A stretch of 58,330 nt of DNA from an uncultured Eubacteriales bacterium (lineage in GTDB: Bacteria > Bacillota > Clostridia > Oscillospirales > CAG-272), in contig CAKSDP010000011.1 in the NCBI GenBank assembly GCA_934446065.1, forward strand, positions 1-58,330, written 5' to 3'. Shown here piece after piece: positions 17,794 to 26,234 of this stretch; the first letter of the stretch is position 1, and each line of letters opens with the position of its first letter. Position numbers and translations under genes: made by a program. Below the pieces are notes generated by a model that saw nothing but the letters and a program-made list of their open reading frames with translations, ran no database searches and was not told the origin of the DNA.

Positions 17794-18462
17794 ATGGGAT
17801 ATAAAACCGAGCTTCACTGTCATTCAAAGGAGTTCAGCTGGTGCGCAAGCCACGCGGCGCAGGATATAGTCGCCCAGTACAGATCGTGCGGGTATACGAC
17901 GATAGTCCTTACAAACCACCTGTCTCCGAGCTATTTTGATATATACAAGGGACTTTCATGGGAGCAGCTCATACGCAAGCACTTTGCGGCGGTCGAGACT
18001 ATGCGCGAGTGCGCGGGCGATTCCATGAACGTCATCGCGGGAACCGAGATACGCTTCCGCGAGAACGGCAACGATTACCTCGTGTTCGGTATGGATGAGG
18101 AGGCTTTTCTCGCGGTGCCGGACGCGCTCGAGATGAGTATATCCGAGTTCTACGGCGAGGCTGCTTCCAAAGGAGCGCTGGTGATACAGGCTCACCCGTT
18201 CCGCCCCGGCATGACCGTCATCGACTATAAGGATGTTGACGGGGTCGAGGTATACAACGGCTCGCATACGAACCCGCTTTATAACAAGCAGGCGCTCTCT
18301 CTTGCGGAAAACTGCACCGATAAGGTGCTTATACGCACGTCCGGTTCGGATCACCATCACGCAAGTCAGATGCCGTCCGGCGGAATAATTACGGATCAGC
18401 CGACCACCTGCACCGCAGAGCTGCTTCGGCACCTCAGATGCGGCGACTATACGCTGATCTGA
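17794..18462 (+). CDS. PHP-domain protein (metal-dependent phosphoesterase family), copy 1
   Basis: 222 residues with PHP metal-binding motifs in order: ELHCHS at residues 5-10, LTNHLS near 35, IQAHPFRPG near 132 and SGSDHHHA near 185. PHP enzymes use a di- or trinuclear metal site for phosphoester hydrolysis (histidinol-phosphate phosphatase, polymerase exonuclease, nucleotidases). The substrate cannot be read from sequence. It starts six bases after pmbA, so it is probably in the same transcript. The next gene is a paralogue. Confidence 0.8.
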   Translation: MGYKTELHCHSKEFSWCASHAAQDIVAQYRSCGYTTIVLTNHLSPSYFDIYKGLSWEQLIRKHFAAVETMRECAGDSMNVIAGTEIRFRENGNDYLVFGMDEEAFLAVPDALEMSISEFYGEAASKGALVIQAHPFRPGMTVIDYKDVDGVEVYNGSHTNPLYNKQALSLAENCTDKVLIRTSGSDHHHASQMPSGGIITDQPTTCTAELLRHLRCGDYTLI

Positions 18463-18508
18463 GACTGAAGCGATCTTTGCAAAAGATCTACGGAGGATAC
18501 ACAGCACA

Positions 18509-19210
18509 ATGTCATTCAAAACGGAGCTTCACTGCCATACATCCGATTTCAGCTCCTGCGCCCATATAAACGGCGCCGATACTGCGGAAAAATACGTAAA
18601 CGCGGGATACAGAACGCTTGTCATTACAAATCATTTCGTGAAGGGATATCACGGTATAGAGGATCACGCCGAGTTTTGTCATAAGCTCTTTGATGCTGCC
18701 GATATCGTGCGGAAAGCCGCAGGCGACAGACTTCACGTCCTCACCGGCTTTGAGCTGAACTTTGCCGATCCGGGCAATCCGAACGACTATCTCGTGTACG
18801 GGCTCACCCTTGAGGATATAGTATCAATGCCCGATATCTTTGACATGAGTCCCGCCGAATTTCATGAGGAAACGAAAAAGCGCGGCGCTCTTGTGATACA
18901 GGCTCACCCGTTCCGTTTCGGAATGAGGATCGTGCACCCGTCGTTTACCGACGGCGTGGAGGTGTTCAACGGCCATCCCGGACACGATTCACACAATGAG
19001 ATCGCGAAGATGTGGGGCGCGTACTGGATGGAGCAGCATGACCGCGATTATATACTGACCTCCGGTACGGATCACCACGACCCGCACCATGTCCCCGACG
19101 GCGGTATTGAGAGCGAGGAGGAGATCGTGACAATGGACGACCTCATCCGAGTGCTCAAAAGTCATAAATACTTCCGCATCGGAAACATCATGCAGAGAGC
19201 GGAGTTCTGA
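18509..19210 (+). CDS. PHP-domain protein (metal-dependent phosphoesterase family), copy 2
   Basis: 233 residues, clearly paralogous to the preceding gene: ELHCHTSDFSSCAH, VITNHFVKGY, IQAHPFRFGM and SGTDHHDPHHVPDGGI align with it. It carries an insertion (GFELNFADPGNPNDYLVYG) and a longer C-terminus. ACGGAGGA precedes the ATG. Tandem duplication followed by divergence is the simplest explanation; substrate unknown. Confidence 0.8.
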   Translation: MSFKTELHCHTSDFSSCAHINGADTAEKYVNAGYRTLVITNHFVKGYHGIEDHAEFCHKLFDAADIVRKAAGDRLHVLTGFELNFADPGNPNDYLVYGLTLEDIVSMPDIFDMSPAEFHEETKKRGALVIQAHPFRFGMRIVHPSFTDGVEVFNGHPGHDSHNEIAKMWGAYWMEQHDRDYILTSGTDHHDPHHVPDGGIESEEEIVTMDDLIRVLKSHKYFRIGNIMQRAEF

Positions 19211-19245
19211 TCAAAGCCACAATATACCGCTTGCCACGGCGGCTG

Positions 19246-19282
19246 CCTCATGATAAAATTATTATGTGATCTTATCATGAGG
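19246..19282 (+). promoter_or_regulatory. Inverted repeat overlapping the ribosome site of the next gene
   Basis: Perfect 11-base arms CCTCATGATAA and TTATCATGAGG are separated by 15 bases. The right arm (19272-19282) takes in part of the AGGAG ribosome site at 19280-19284 of the TTG-started gene at 19295. It could be an RNA hairpin that masks the ribosome site, or a DNA operator. Confidence 0.5.
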
Positions 19283-19294
19283 AGAACATAAAAA

Positions 19295-19534
19295 TTGAAA
19301 AAATCAAAAATTTTACATATAACGCTCATCGTGCTCAAGCTGTCGTTTATGGCTGTGTTCGCCGAAACCGCGTATATCGCGAGTATCGCGGGGCGCGCAC
19401 CGCAGACCATAGCCGAGCTGGGACTGTCTTCAGCCGTGCCGGAGATGATCCGGCTTATGCTGCTCAGCGTCGCGATCATCACCGCGTTCGGCGCTGCGGC
19501 GGCGTATGTCTGCGGCGAGATGGGCGAAAACTAA
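19295..19534 (+). CDS. Small two-helix membrane protein, unrecognised
   Basis: 79 residues from a TTG start with a good AGGAG 10 bases upstream. Two hydrophobic segments (ILHITLIVLKLSFMAVFAETAYIA and MIRLMLLSVAIITAFGAAAAYVC) are linked by a short polar loop. No family recognised. It overlaps the upstream part of the tilS frame and lies directly before tilS, so the two are probably cotranscribed. Its ribosome site sits inside an 11-base inverted repeat. Confidence 0.55.
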   Translation: MKKSKILHITLIVLKLSFMAVFAETAYIASIAGRAPQTIAELGLSSAVPEMIRLMLLSVAIITAFGAAAAYVCGEMGEN

Positions 19535-19565
19535 AAAGGGTGTGACCCGGGACGGAGAAATTCTG

Positions 19566-21035
19566 ATGGATGAAAGGCATTTGGCGCGTCTGACGGCAAG
19601 TGTGCGGGAGCTTGATCTTTTGGATGAGCTTCGCTCTGCTGCGGCTGTGATCGTCGGGTACTCCGGCGGTGCCGATTCCTCGCTCCTTCTCGAGTACCTT
19701 TTTGAAATGTCGCACGATCCCGAGTATCCGCACGTGATCGCCGTCCACGTGAATCATATGCTTCGCGGCGAGGATGCCGATTCGGACGAGCGCTTTTGCC
19801 GCGAACGGTGCGCGGCGGCGGGAATACCGTTTTGCGCTGCTTTGGCGGATGTTCCGGCGATGATGGAGCAGAGCGGCAAGGGCGCCGAGGAGTGTGCCCG
19901 CGCGGCGAGATACAGGATCCTCAACGCTGTCCGCAGCACTGTCGAATCGGGCGAAATTCCGCAGGGGCTTGACGGAGATCCCGACGTGATCCGACGAGTC
20001 GGCGAGCGTGGCGGGCGAGTCCTCATCGCGACCGCTCACAACGCGGACGACAACCTCGAAACGGTGATATTCAACCTCGCACGCGGCGGCGGAGCCTCTG
20101 GGCTTTCGGGAATTCCTCCGATGCGTCCGGACGGAGTTATCCGACCGATCCTCGGCGTAACCTCGGAGGAGGTGCGCACGATGTGCCGCGAGTGCGGAAT
20201 AGATTATGTGTTCGATCGAACCAACGCCGACACGGCGTACACACGTAACTTTATCAGGCGCGAGATAATCCCGTCCGTGAGACGGCTCAGCCCGAGCGTT
20301 TACAGCGCCGCCCTCCGTGCGGGAGCGATACTGCGTGAGGACGAGGCGTACTTCAGAAACGCAGCAAGGCGGGCGCTCGGTGATGCCGCCGACGGAACCT
20401 GCGCTCCGCGCGATACCATGGCGGCGCTCGAGACACCGATACTCGCACGCGCCCTCGTTATCCTCATGGCGAATCTTACGGATACGGCGATGGGCGAGCA
20501 CCACATCTCCGAGGCGTGCCGCCTTATAAAGAGAGACGGCACCGGACGGCTGTCAATGCCGGATGGCGTGACCCTCGAGGTTTCAAAGAATTCGGTGTCG
20601 TTCTACCGCGCGACGCGCACGGTAGAGCCGTTCTCGTTTGATGCAAGACTGCCGGATGACGGCGAGTGCCTGAAATATGAATGTCCCGAGGCGGGTTTTG
20701 ATCTGTATTTTTACAAAAACGGAGCCGCCCCGCCGTGTGATATTCAAAATATTTACAAATTATTTATACACACCGAGACTGATTTTGATACAATATACGG
20801 AAGGATATATGTACGCGCAAAACAGCCCGGCGACAGGCTGCAGCTCGGTCCCACCCACCGCCGCATAAAGAAAATGCTCTGCGACAGGGGCGTGCCCGTC
20901 AGTATGCGCGACAGGATACCGGCGCTCTGTGACAGAGACGGCATATTCTGCGTTCCGTACCTGCCGCCGCGAACGACGGCGAGAGGTGCCGAAAACGTCC
21001 TTCATGTGCTGTACTGCGTGTACACGGATTTCTGA
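19566..21035 (+). CDS. tilS: tRNA(Ile)-lysidine synthase TilS
   Basis: 489 residues from the ATG at 19566 (GGAG nine bases upstream); the frame is open to an ATG at 19506 that would overlap the small membrane protein. The PP-loop YSGGADSS is at about residue 31, and HNADDNLETVIFNL and TAYTRNFIRREIIP are typical of the N-type ATP pyrophosphatase core. The C-terminal domain (VRAKQPGDRLQLGPTHRRIKK) is also present. It converts C34 of the CAU-anticodon tRNA-Ile to lysidine, an essential step. tilS-hpt-ftsH is a conserved Firmicutes order. Confidence 0.95.
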   Translation: MDERHLARLTASVRELDLLDELRSAAAVIVGYSGGADSSLLLEYLFEMSHDPEYPHVIAVHVNHMLRGEDADSDERFCRERCAAAGIPFCAALADVPAMMEQSGKGAEECARAARYRILNAVRSTVESGEIPQGLDGDPDVIRRVGERGGRVLIATAHNADDNLETVIFNLARGGGASGLSGIPPMRPDGVIRPILGVTSEEVRTMCRECGIDYVFDRTNADTAYTRNFIRREIIPSVRRLSPSVYSAALRAGAILREDEAYFRNAARRALGDAADGTCAPRDTMAALETPILARALVILMANLTDTAMGEHHISEACRLIKRDGTGRLSMPDGVTLEVSKNSVSFYRATRTVEPFSFDARLPDDGECLKYECPEAGFDLYFYKNGAAPPCDIQNIYKLFIHTETDFDTIYGRIYVRAKQPGDRLQLGPTHRRIKKMLCDRGVPVSMRDRIPALCDRDGIFCVPYLPPRTTARGAENVLHVLYCVYTDF

Positions 21036-21058
21036 ACTTAATTTTGACAATACTTAGA

Positions 21059-21073
21059 CTGCCGCACTGCGGC
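21059..21073 (+). repeat. 15-base hairpin repeat, copy upstream of hpt
   Basis: CTGCCGCACTGCGGC, identical to 21687-21701 upstream of ftsH. GCCGCA-C-TGCGGC can fold on itself. It lies just before the hpt ribosome site. Confidence 0.5.
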
Positions 21074-21088
21074 GGAATGGAGATTACT

Positions 21089-21652
21089 ATGAGACACCCG
21101 CAACTTGACTGTGACATTGAAAGAGTCCTTTTGTCTCCCGAGAGACTTGATGAGATCGTGGCGGATATCGCCGAGAGGATCGACGATACGTATTCCGTTC
21201 CCGGAACGCGCCTGATCCTTCTGTGCATACTTAAGGGAAGCGTCGTATTCATGGGCGACCTTATGAAGAAGCTCACGATCCCAGTAGAGATCGATTTCAT
21301 GAAGGTATCGTCCTACGGAAACTCCGATGTTTCCAGCGGCCGCGTAAATATCATCCTCGACCTCAACCGCAAGGACCTCTCCGAGTGCGATATTCTCGTG
21401 ATCGAGGACATCATCGACAGCGGACGTACGCTTGCGTATCTCTCGAAATATCTGAAGCTCAACGGAGCAAAGAGCGTCCGCACCTGCACGCTGCTTGATA
21501 AGCCGTCGCGCAGAGAGGTGGAGTTCACCCCCGATTTTGTCGGAGCGGAGATCCCCGATGAGTTCGTCGTCGGATACGGCCTCGACTATGCGGAGAAGTA
21601 CCGCGCACTGCCGTACGTCGGAATACTGAAGCCGTCTGTCTACCGGAAATAA
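21089..21652 (+). CDS. hpt: Hypoxanthine phosphoribosyltransferase
   Basis: 187 residues from the ATG at 21089, chosen for GGAG at 21079-21082; an in-frame ATG at 21077 is less well placed. The PRPP-binding motif is DILVIEDIIDSGRTL, the substrate loop is LKGSVVFMGDLM, and the flexible loop is SSYGNSDVSSG. It salvages hypoxanthine/guanine with PRPP. It sits between tilS and ftsH as in other Firmicutes. Confidence 0.95.
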   Translation: MRHPQLDCDIERVLLSPERLDEIVADIAERIDDTYSVPGTRLILLCILKGSVVFMGDLMKKLTIPVEIDFMKVSSYGNSDVSSGRVNIILDLNRKDLSECDILVIEDIIDSGRTLAYLSKYLKLNGAKSVRTCTLLDKPSRREVEFTPDFVGAEIPDEFVVGYGLDYAEKYRALPYVGILKPSVYRK

Positions 21653-21686
21653 GCGTTTCCGGATAAATATATATTTGAGAAAGGCG

Positions 21687-21701
21687 CTGCCGCACTGCGG
21701 C
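21687..21701 (+). repeat. 15-base hairpin repeat, copy upstream of ftsH
   Basis: Identical to 21059-21073. Here it lies between a GAGAAAGG stretch and the ftsH ATG at 21715; folding would bring that purine-rich stretch nearer the start codon. Confidence 0.5.
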
Positions 21702-21714
21702 TCTGAATTATTAA

Positions 21715-23715
21715 ATGAAAAATGTTTTTAAGGTCGGCATATTCTATGTGCTGCTGTTCGCAGTGATAATATTTGCCGTGTCCTCCCTGTGGAACAGTAT
21801 GCCGAAGGAGGAGCTGCTTTACAGCGACATCCGGAGCTACTTCACCGAGGAGAGAGTCAAGAACTTCGTCATCGAGAAGGATGTTCTGAAGCTTGAGGTC
21901 AGGGATGAGAAGGATCCGTCAAAAACGGAGGTCGTCGAGTACGAGCTGCGCGACGTTTCGTTCTTTGTCTCCGAGTTCAAGGATATCATCGCCGAGCAGT
22001 ACGACCAGGGCATCATCGAGTCGTTCGACTACCCGAAGCCGTATGAGCTGCCCGTGTGGGTGAGCTTCCTTCCGTATATACTCGTGATCGTGCTGTTCGC
22101 CGTGATCTGGTATTTTGCAATGAATCAGATGACCGGCGGCAAGGGCGCGAAGCCCGGCTCGTTCGGTAAATCGCGCGCACGCGTCCATACACCCGATAAG
22201 AATAAGGTGTTCTTTAAGGACGTCGCCGGAGCGGATGAGGAAAAGGCAGAGCTTGAGGAGATAGTTGAGTTCCTGAAGGATCCCGGATACTTCACAAAGC
22301 TCGGCGCAAAGATCCCGCACGGCGTCCTGCTCATGGGCCCTCCCGGTACCGGTAAGACCTTGCTTGCAAAGGCAGTCGCAGGAGAGGCGGGCGTGCCGTT
22401 CTACTCGATCTCCGGATCGGATTTTGTTGAGATGTACGTCGGTGTCGGCGCATCGCGTGTACGCGACCTGTTTGAAACGGCGAGAAAATCTCCCGCATCG
22501 ATCATATTCATCGACGAGATAGACGCGGTCGGACGCCACAGAGGCGCAGGACTCGGCGGTGGTCACGACGAGCGCGAGCAGACGCTGAACCAGCTCCTCG
22601 TCGAGATGGACGGCTTCTCCGCAAACGAGGGAATCATCGTTATGGCGGCGACGAACCGCCCCGATATTCTCGACCCGGCACTGCTTCGTCCGGGACGCTT
22701 TGACCGTCAGATCACCGTGAACTACCCCGATCTCAAGGGACGTCTTGACATCCTCAAGGTCCATGCAAAGAATAAGCCGTTCGAGGAAAATGTTGACCTT
22801 GAGCGTATCGCACAGACGACAGTCGGATTCACCGGCGCCGATCTCGCGAACCTCCTGAATGAGGCTGCTCTGACAGCCGCAAGAAAGGGCAAGGCGCTCA
22901 TCGGTATGAACGATATCGAGGAGGCATCGCTCAAGGTGATCGTCGGCGTGCCGAAGAAGAACCGCATGAAGGAGCGCGAGAAGAAGAATACCGCGTACCA
23001 CGAGGCGGGTCACGCGATCCTTGCGCACATCCTGCCGACGCAGGATCCGGTGCGTCAGATCTCGATCATCCCGAGCGGACGCGCTCTCGGATTCACCCTG
23101 AATCCTCCGGTAGACGACAAGTATTCGGAGTATAAGCACGAGCTTGAGGAGAATATCTGTATGCTTCTCGGCGGTCGTGTCGCAGAAAAGATCATATTCG
23201 ACGACGTTTCCGGCGGCGCATCCAACGATATTCAGCGTGCAACCGCGATCGCCCGCAAGATGGTGATGAAGTACGGCATGAGTGACGAGCTCGGCGCGAT
23301 CTCGTACGGCGGCGAGCACAGTCAGGACGAGGTGTTCCTCGGCCGTGACTTCAACAATACGAAAAACTATTCGGAGGAGACGGCAGCGCTGATCGATTCC
23401 GAGGTGAAGAAGATCATATCCGAGGCATACGCCCTCGCGGAGAAGCTTCTGCGCGAGAATATCGAAAAGCTGCACTTTATCGCAGAGTATCTCGTGAAGA
23501 ACGAGACTATGGATGATGAGCAGTTTACCGCAGTCATGAACGGAACCCCGACGTTTGAGGAGCTTGATGCAATGGTCGCCGACCGCAAGCGCCGCAGCGA
23601 GGAGGAAAACCGCATCCGTGCCGAGCATATCCGTCAGAAGGAAGCCGAAAGAGAGGCAGCGCGCGCCCGCGAGGAGCAGGAGCGCGGAAATCACGGCGAG
23701 CGTCCGACAATGTAA
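21715..23715 (+). CDS. ftsH: ATP-dependent membrane zinc protease FtsH
   Basis: 666 residues. Two membrane segments (VGIFYVLLFAVIIFAVSSLW and WVSFLPYILVIVLFAVIWYFAM) flank a short extracytoplasmic domain. The AAA+ module has Walker A GPPGTGKT near residue 208, Walker B IIFIDEIDAVG and the second region of homology TNRPDILDPALLRPGRFDRQ. The zinc site is HEAGH near residue 428. The acidic/basic tail is disordered. It degrades misfolded and regulatory membrane and cytosolic proteins. No strong ribosome site lies at normal distance; a hairpin repeat sits directly upstream. Confidence 0.97.
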   Translation: MKNVFKVGIFYVLLFAVIIFAVSSLWNSMPKEELLYSDIRSYFTEERVKNFVIEKDVLKLEVRDEKDPSKTEVVEYELRDVSFFVSEFKDIIAEQYDQGIIESFDYPKPYELPVWVSFLPYILVIVLFAVIWYFAMNQMTGGKGAKPGSFGKSRARVHTPDKNKVFFKDVAGADEEKAELEEIVEFLKDPGYFTKLGAKIPHGVLLMGPPGTGKTLLAKAVAGEAGVPFYSISGSDFVEMYVGVGASRVRDLFETARKSPASIIFIDEIDAVGRHRGAGLGGGHDEREQTLNQLLVEMDGFSANEGIIVMAATNRPDILDPALLRPGRFDRQITVNYPDLKGRLDILKVHAKNKPFEENVDLERIAQTTVGFTGADLANLLNEAALTAARKGKALIGMNDIEEASLKVIVGVPKKNRMKEREKKNTAYHEAGHAILAHILPTQDPVRQISIIPSGRALGFTLNPPVDDKYSEYKHELEENICMLLGGRVAEKIIFDDVSGGASNDIQRATAIARKMVMKYGMSDELGAISYGGEHSQDEVFLGRDFNNTKNYSEETAALIDSEVKKIISEAYALAEKLLRENIEKLHFIAEYLVKNETMDDEQFTAVMNGTPTFEELDAMVADRKRRSEEENRIRAEHIRQKEAEREAARAREEQERGNHGERPTM

Positions 23716-23750
23716 TGGACTTCAGCCGTGCGGCGCAAACTAATCTATAA

Positions 23751-23787
23751 AAAAGATCAAGTGCAGATTCTGCACTTGATCTTTTTT
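23751..23787. terminator. Strong bidirectional terminator after ftsH
   Basis: Perfect 16-base arms (AAAAGATCAAGTGCAG / CTGCACTTGATCTTTT) around a 3-base loop, flanked by A and T runs. Confidence 0.95.
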
Positions 23788-23832
23788 TGCAGTCGAAGCT
23801 CATTTGGCGGCGGTGCCGCAGATCTGATCCAT

Positions 23833-23868
23833 GAAAATCGGGAAGCCTTCCTGCGAAAGCTTCCCGAT
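23833..23868 (-). terminator. Terminator for the DUF4838 gene
   Basis: On the minus strand ATCGGGAAGC pairs with GCTTCCCGAT across a 12-base loop, followed by TTTTC. It lies 19 bases past the stop of the minus-strand gene. Confidence 0.8.
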
Positions 23869-23886
23869 CTGTTTATACTATTATTA

Positions 23887-26184
23887 TTATGCCTTCCGAT
23901 CCGGTGTCGGCCACCACGGAGTCAGCTCGCTGCCTTCTTCAAGGTATTTTTCGCTGTCTCTGTAAAGCTCTGCCGGGTTCTTTTCGATGCTGAACTTATC
24001 TTTCATCGTTGCAACGTTTACCGTTGTCGAGCCGTATGACGAGTCAAACGGATATTTGTATTTCACACCGCGCTCCATGAATCTGTTGTAGTATTCCTCG
24101 TAAAGAGCACGCGATTCGTCATTGCCTTCGAGATACCAGTCCGTGTGGCTCGCAACAAGCCCCGTGAAGTACATCGAAAGTGAGAGCCTCTCAAGGAATT
24201 CCTGCTCTGCCGTGCTGCCTGCGAGAGCGATCGCACGCTCGAACAGCTCAACATCGTACATGAATCCTTCTCTTACGCGGTCAAAATCAATGCGCACTGA
24301 CGGGTTGGTCCAGTTCATGATGCTCCAGCAGTTTCCGCGTGCATAGGTGTTAAGGCTCTGCGTCATGTACTCGTATATGTACTCGTATCCTTCGCCGCCC
24401 ATGGCTCTGTAATAGTCACAGATGAGCTTCTCGTATTCCTCGTCGCTCATGTCTGCATCCCATGCAAGATGCGACAGGAGATACGGGATTATCTTCTCAT
24501 CCGGCATATCATAGCTCGCAACGCAGTTGTAGATGCCGTAGATATTGTCGTAAGACGAGAGGAATTTGAGATCCTCGCGGATCGTCTCGTACATCGGGGA
24601 TATCATGGAGCCCCAATACCAATAACCGGGGTAGTACCATACGGTCACCATGTCCGCGATCTCGACCCATCCGCGAAGCTCCTCACCGTATTGCTTGTTT
24701 GAGACGATGGTGCCGCCGTGACCTGTTATTCCATCGCACGACAGACCGTCAATGCAGTGGTTGTAGCACACGTTCTTGCCAATGTCATTGTAGAAGCAGT
24801 AGGACGCGTTGACGTTGTGGCGCGGGCGCGTTACCTTCGGAACGCTTGTCGTTCCCCAGTATACGAGCATCGACGCGTAAATGCCTTCGCCGAACTCCTC
24901 CTCGAGCGCCTCTGCCATGGTGTTCGTGAATGTGAGAACGGGACCGATGTATCCGCCGTCGAGCTGCATTGCCTTCTGGCAGCTCCTGCACATACAGAAA
25001 TTCATGAAGTCCATCTGTGCAACATCGACCGTGATGATCTCGCGTCCGACCTTCTCGCCTGCGTCAATGCGTGCGCGCGTCTGCGAGATGAAGAAATTCT
25101 TTGATATTTCGATCACATCCGGATCGGTGAAACAGGGCTGTGTACTGTTACTAAAGTTAAAGTCTTCAAATTGAGAGTAGAGCGCCTGATTCTGCAAGCC
25201 ATGGCAGGCAGCGGTAATCGCACCGTAGCCGTAGCCGTTGTATTTTCTCGAGCGACGTATTGACGAGCCGCTGTTGCGCGACTTGATACCGTATTCCTGA
25301 CATCCGTAGGCGCTGCTGCGATTGAAGTTGTCGCGGTAGATGAATGACGGTACTGTCGTGTCGCGGAGCCCTGCGGGAATGTCAATGTGGTCCGCCTCGA
25401 ACACATAGTCGATCATGCCGTCGTCTCTGTTTGTGTATGACGAGGCGTTCTCAAAGTCGTACAGGAAACGGTATCCGACGTATTCCTCAAGAAGCGTGAA
25501 TACTCCGTACATACAGCCGCGGTAGTATCCGCCGCGTATCGTCAGATCGCCCGCCTCGTCAACGATGAAGGTGAATCCATCCTCGCCGAGTGTTTCAAAA
25601 TCGTCCTCATTCTCCGTCACCTGATGGAGAATGATTGTGTGGAGTGCGCCGTCTGCGGTGTCAGTGATCGCAAGCTCTGCACCGCACGCCTGCTTTATGT
25701 ATTTCTGTAGGCTTTCTGCGGCGTATCTGTGACACTCGTCCGCGTTCTTCGGCTGAACGATCGTGTACTCGGAGATGTCGCGTCCGGCGATAGTAAGACT
25801 CTTTACCAGAGCGCTCTCGCCGTAGGCGTAGCTCCCAGCGTAAACGTCAGCCATGTTGTTCGCGTAGTAGCGAACGGCGCGGTCAAGCCCGTCTTCGGTC
25901 TTGCCGATAATAACGGCGTTGCCGGATTCCTTCTTTATTACATAGCCTTCGTCGCGGAATCCGTCGAGATCGACGCCGTACTCATCGGATTTGTCGGCGA
26001 GCGCAAGCGTGATCGTGCCGTCCACGTCATCGCCGAGCCGGGTTTTAAGGAATTCGACATACTTCTCAGCGGATGACGACGCCGAAATGTATGCATCGGC
26101 AGAATCATCCGTGCTTCCGCAGGCGACCGTGCCGAGAATCGTCATTCCGGCAAGCAGTGCTGCAAGAATTTTTGTTTTTTTCAT
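23887..26184 (-). CDS. DUF4838-domain lipoprotein, glycan-related
   Basis: 765 residues with a lipoprotein signal (MKKTKILAALLAGMTILGTVAC, lipobox Cys22). An early domain resembles the N-terminal domain of alpha-glucuronidases/hexosaminidases (ECHRYAAESLQKYIKQACGAEL ... TIILHQ), followed by FTFIVDEAGDLTIRGGYYRGCMYGVFTLLEEYVG. The central part matches the DUF4838 pattern (AQMDFMNFCMCRSCQKAM, TFTNTMAEALEE, FYNDIGKNVCYNHCID, TVWYYPGYWYW). DUF4838 proteins are barrel-fold proteins found with polysaccharide loci; the exact reaction is unknown. It lies 50 bases downstream of the GH-D-like gene and has AAAGGGA before its ATG, so it is the second gene of that operon. Confidence 0.75.
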   Translation of the reverse strand: MKKTKILAALLAGMTILGTVACGSTDDSADAYISASSSAEKYVEFLKTRLGDDVDGTITLALADKSDEYGVDLDGFRDEGYVIKKESGNAVIIGKTEDGLDRAVRYYANNMADVYAGSYAYGESALVKSLTIAGRDISEYTIVQPKNADECHRYAAESLQKYIKQACGAELAITDTADGALHTIILHQVTENEDDFETLGEDGFTFIVDEAGDLTIRGGYYRGCMYGVFTLLEEYVGYRFLYDFENASSYTNRDDGMIDYVFEADHIDIPAGLRDTTVPSFIYRDNFNRSSAYGCQEYGIKSRNSGSSIRRSRKYNGYGYGAITAACHGLQNQALYSQFEDFNFSNSTQPCFTDPDVIEISKNFFISQTRARIDAGEKVGREIITVDVAQMDFMNFCMCRSCQKAMQLDGGYIGPVLTFTNTMAEALEEEFGEGIYASMLVYWGTTSVPKVTRPRHNVNASYCFYNDIGKNVCYNHCIDGLSCDGITGHGGTIVSNKQYGEELRGWVEIADMVTVWYYPGYWYWGSMISPMYETIREDLKFLSSYDNIYGIYNCVASYDMPDEKIIPYLLSHLAWDADMSDEEYEKLICDYYRAMGGEGYEYIYEYMTQSLNTYARGNCWSIMNWTNPSVRIDFDRVREGFMYDVELFERAIALAGSTAEQEFLERLSLSMYFTGLVASHTDWYLEGNDESRALYEEYYNRFMERGVKYKYPFDSSYGSTTVNVATMKDKFSIEKNPAELYRDSEKYLEEGSELTPWWPTPDRKA

Positions 26185-26234
26185 GATACATCCCTTTCGT
26201 TTAAATATTATATTGTTCAGACGGCGGCGATAGC

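Noticed and set aside
21919..23694. 591-codon open frame on the minus strand opposite ftsH
   Set aside because: Shadow of ftsH; no ribosome site, no recognisable domain.
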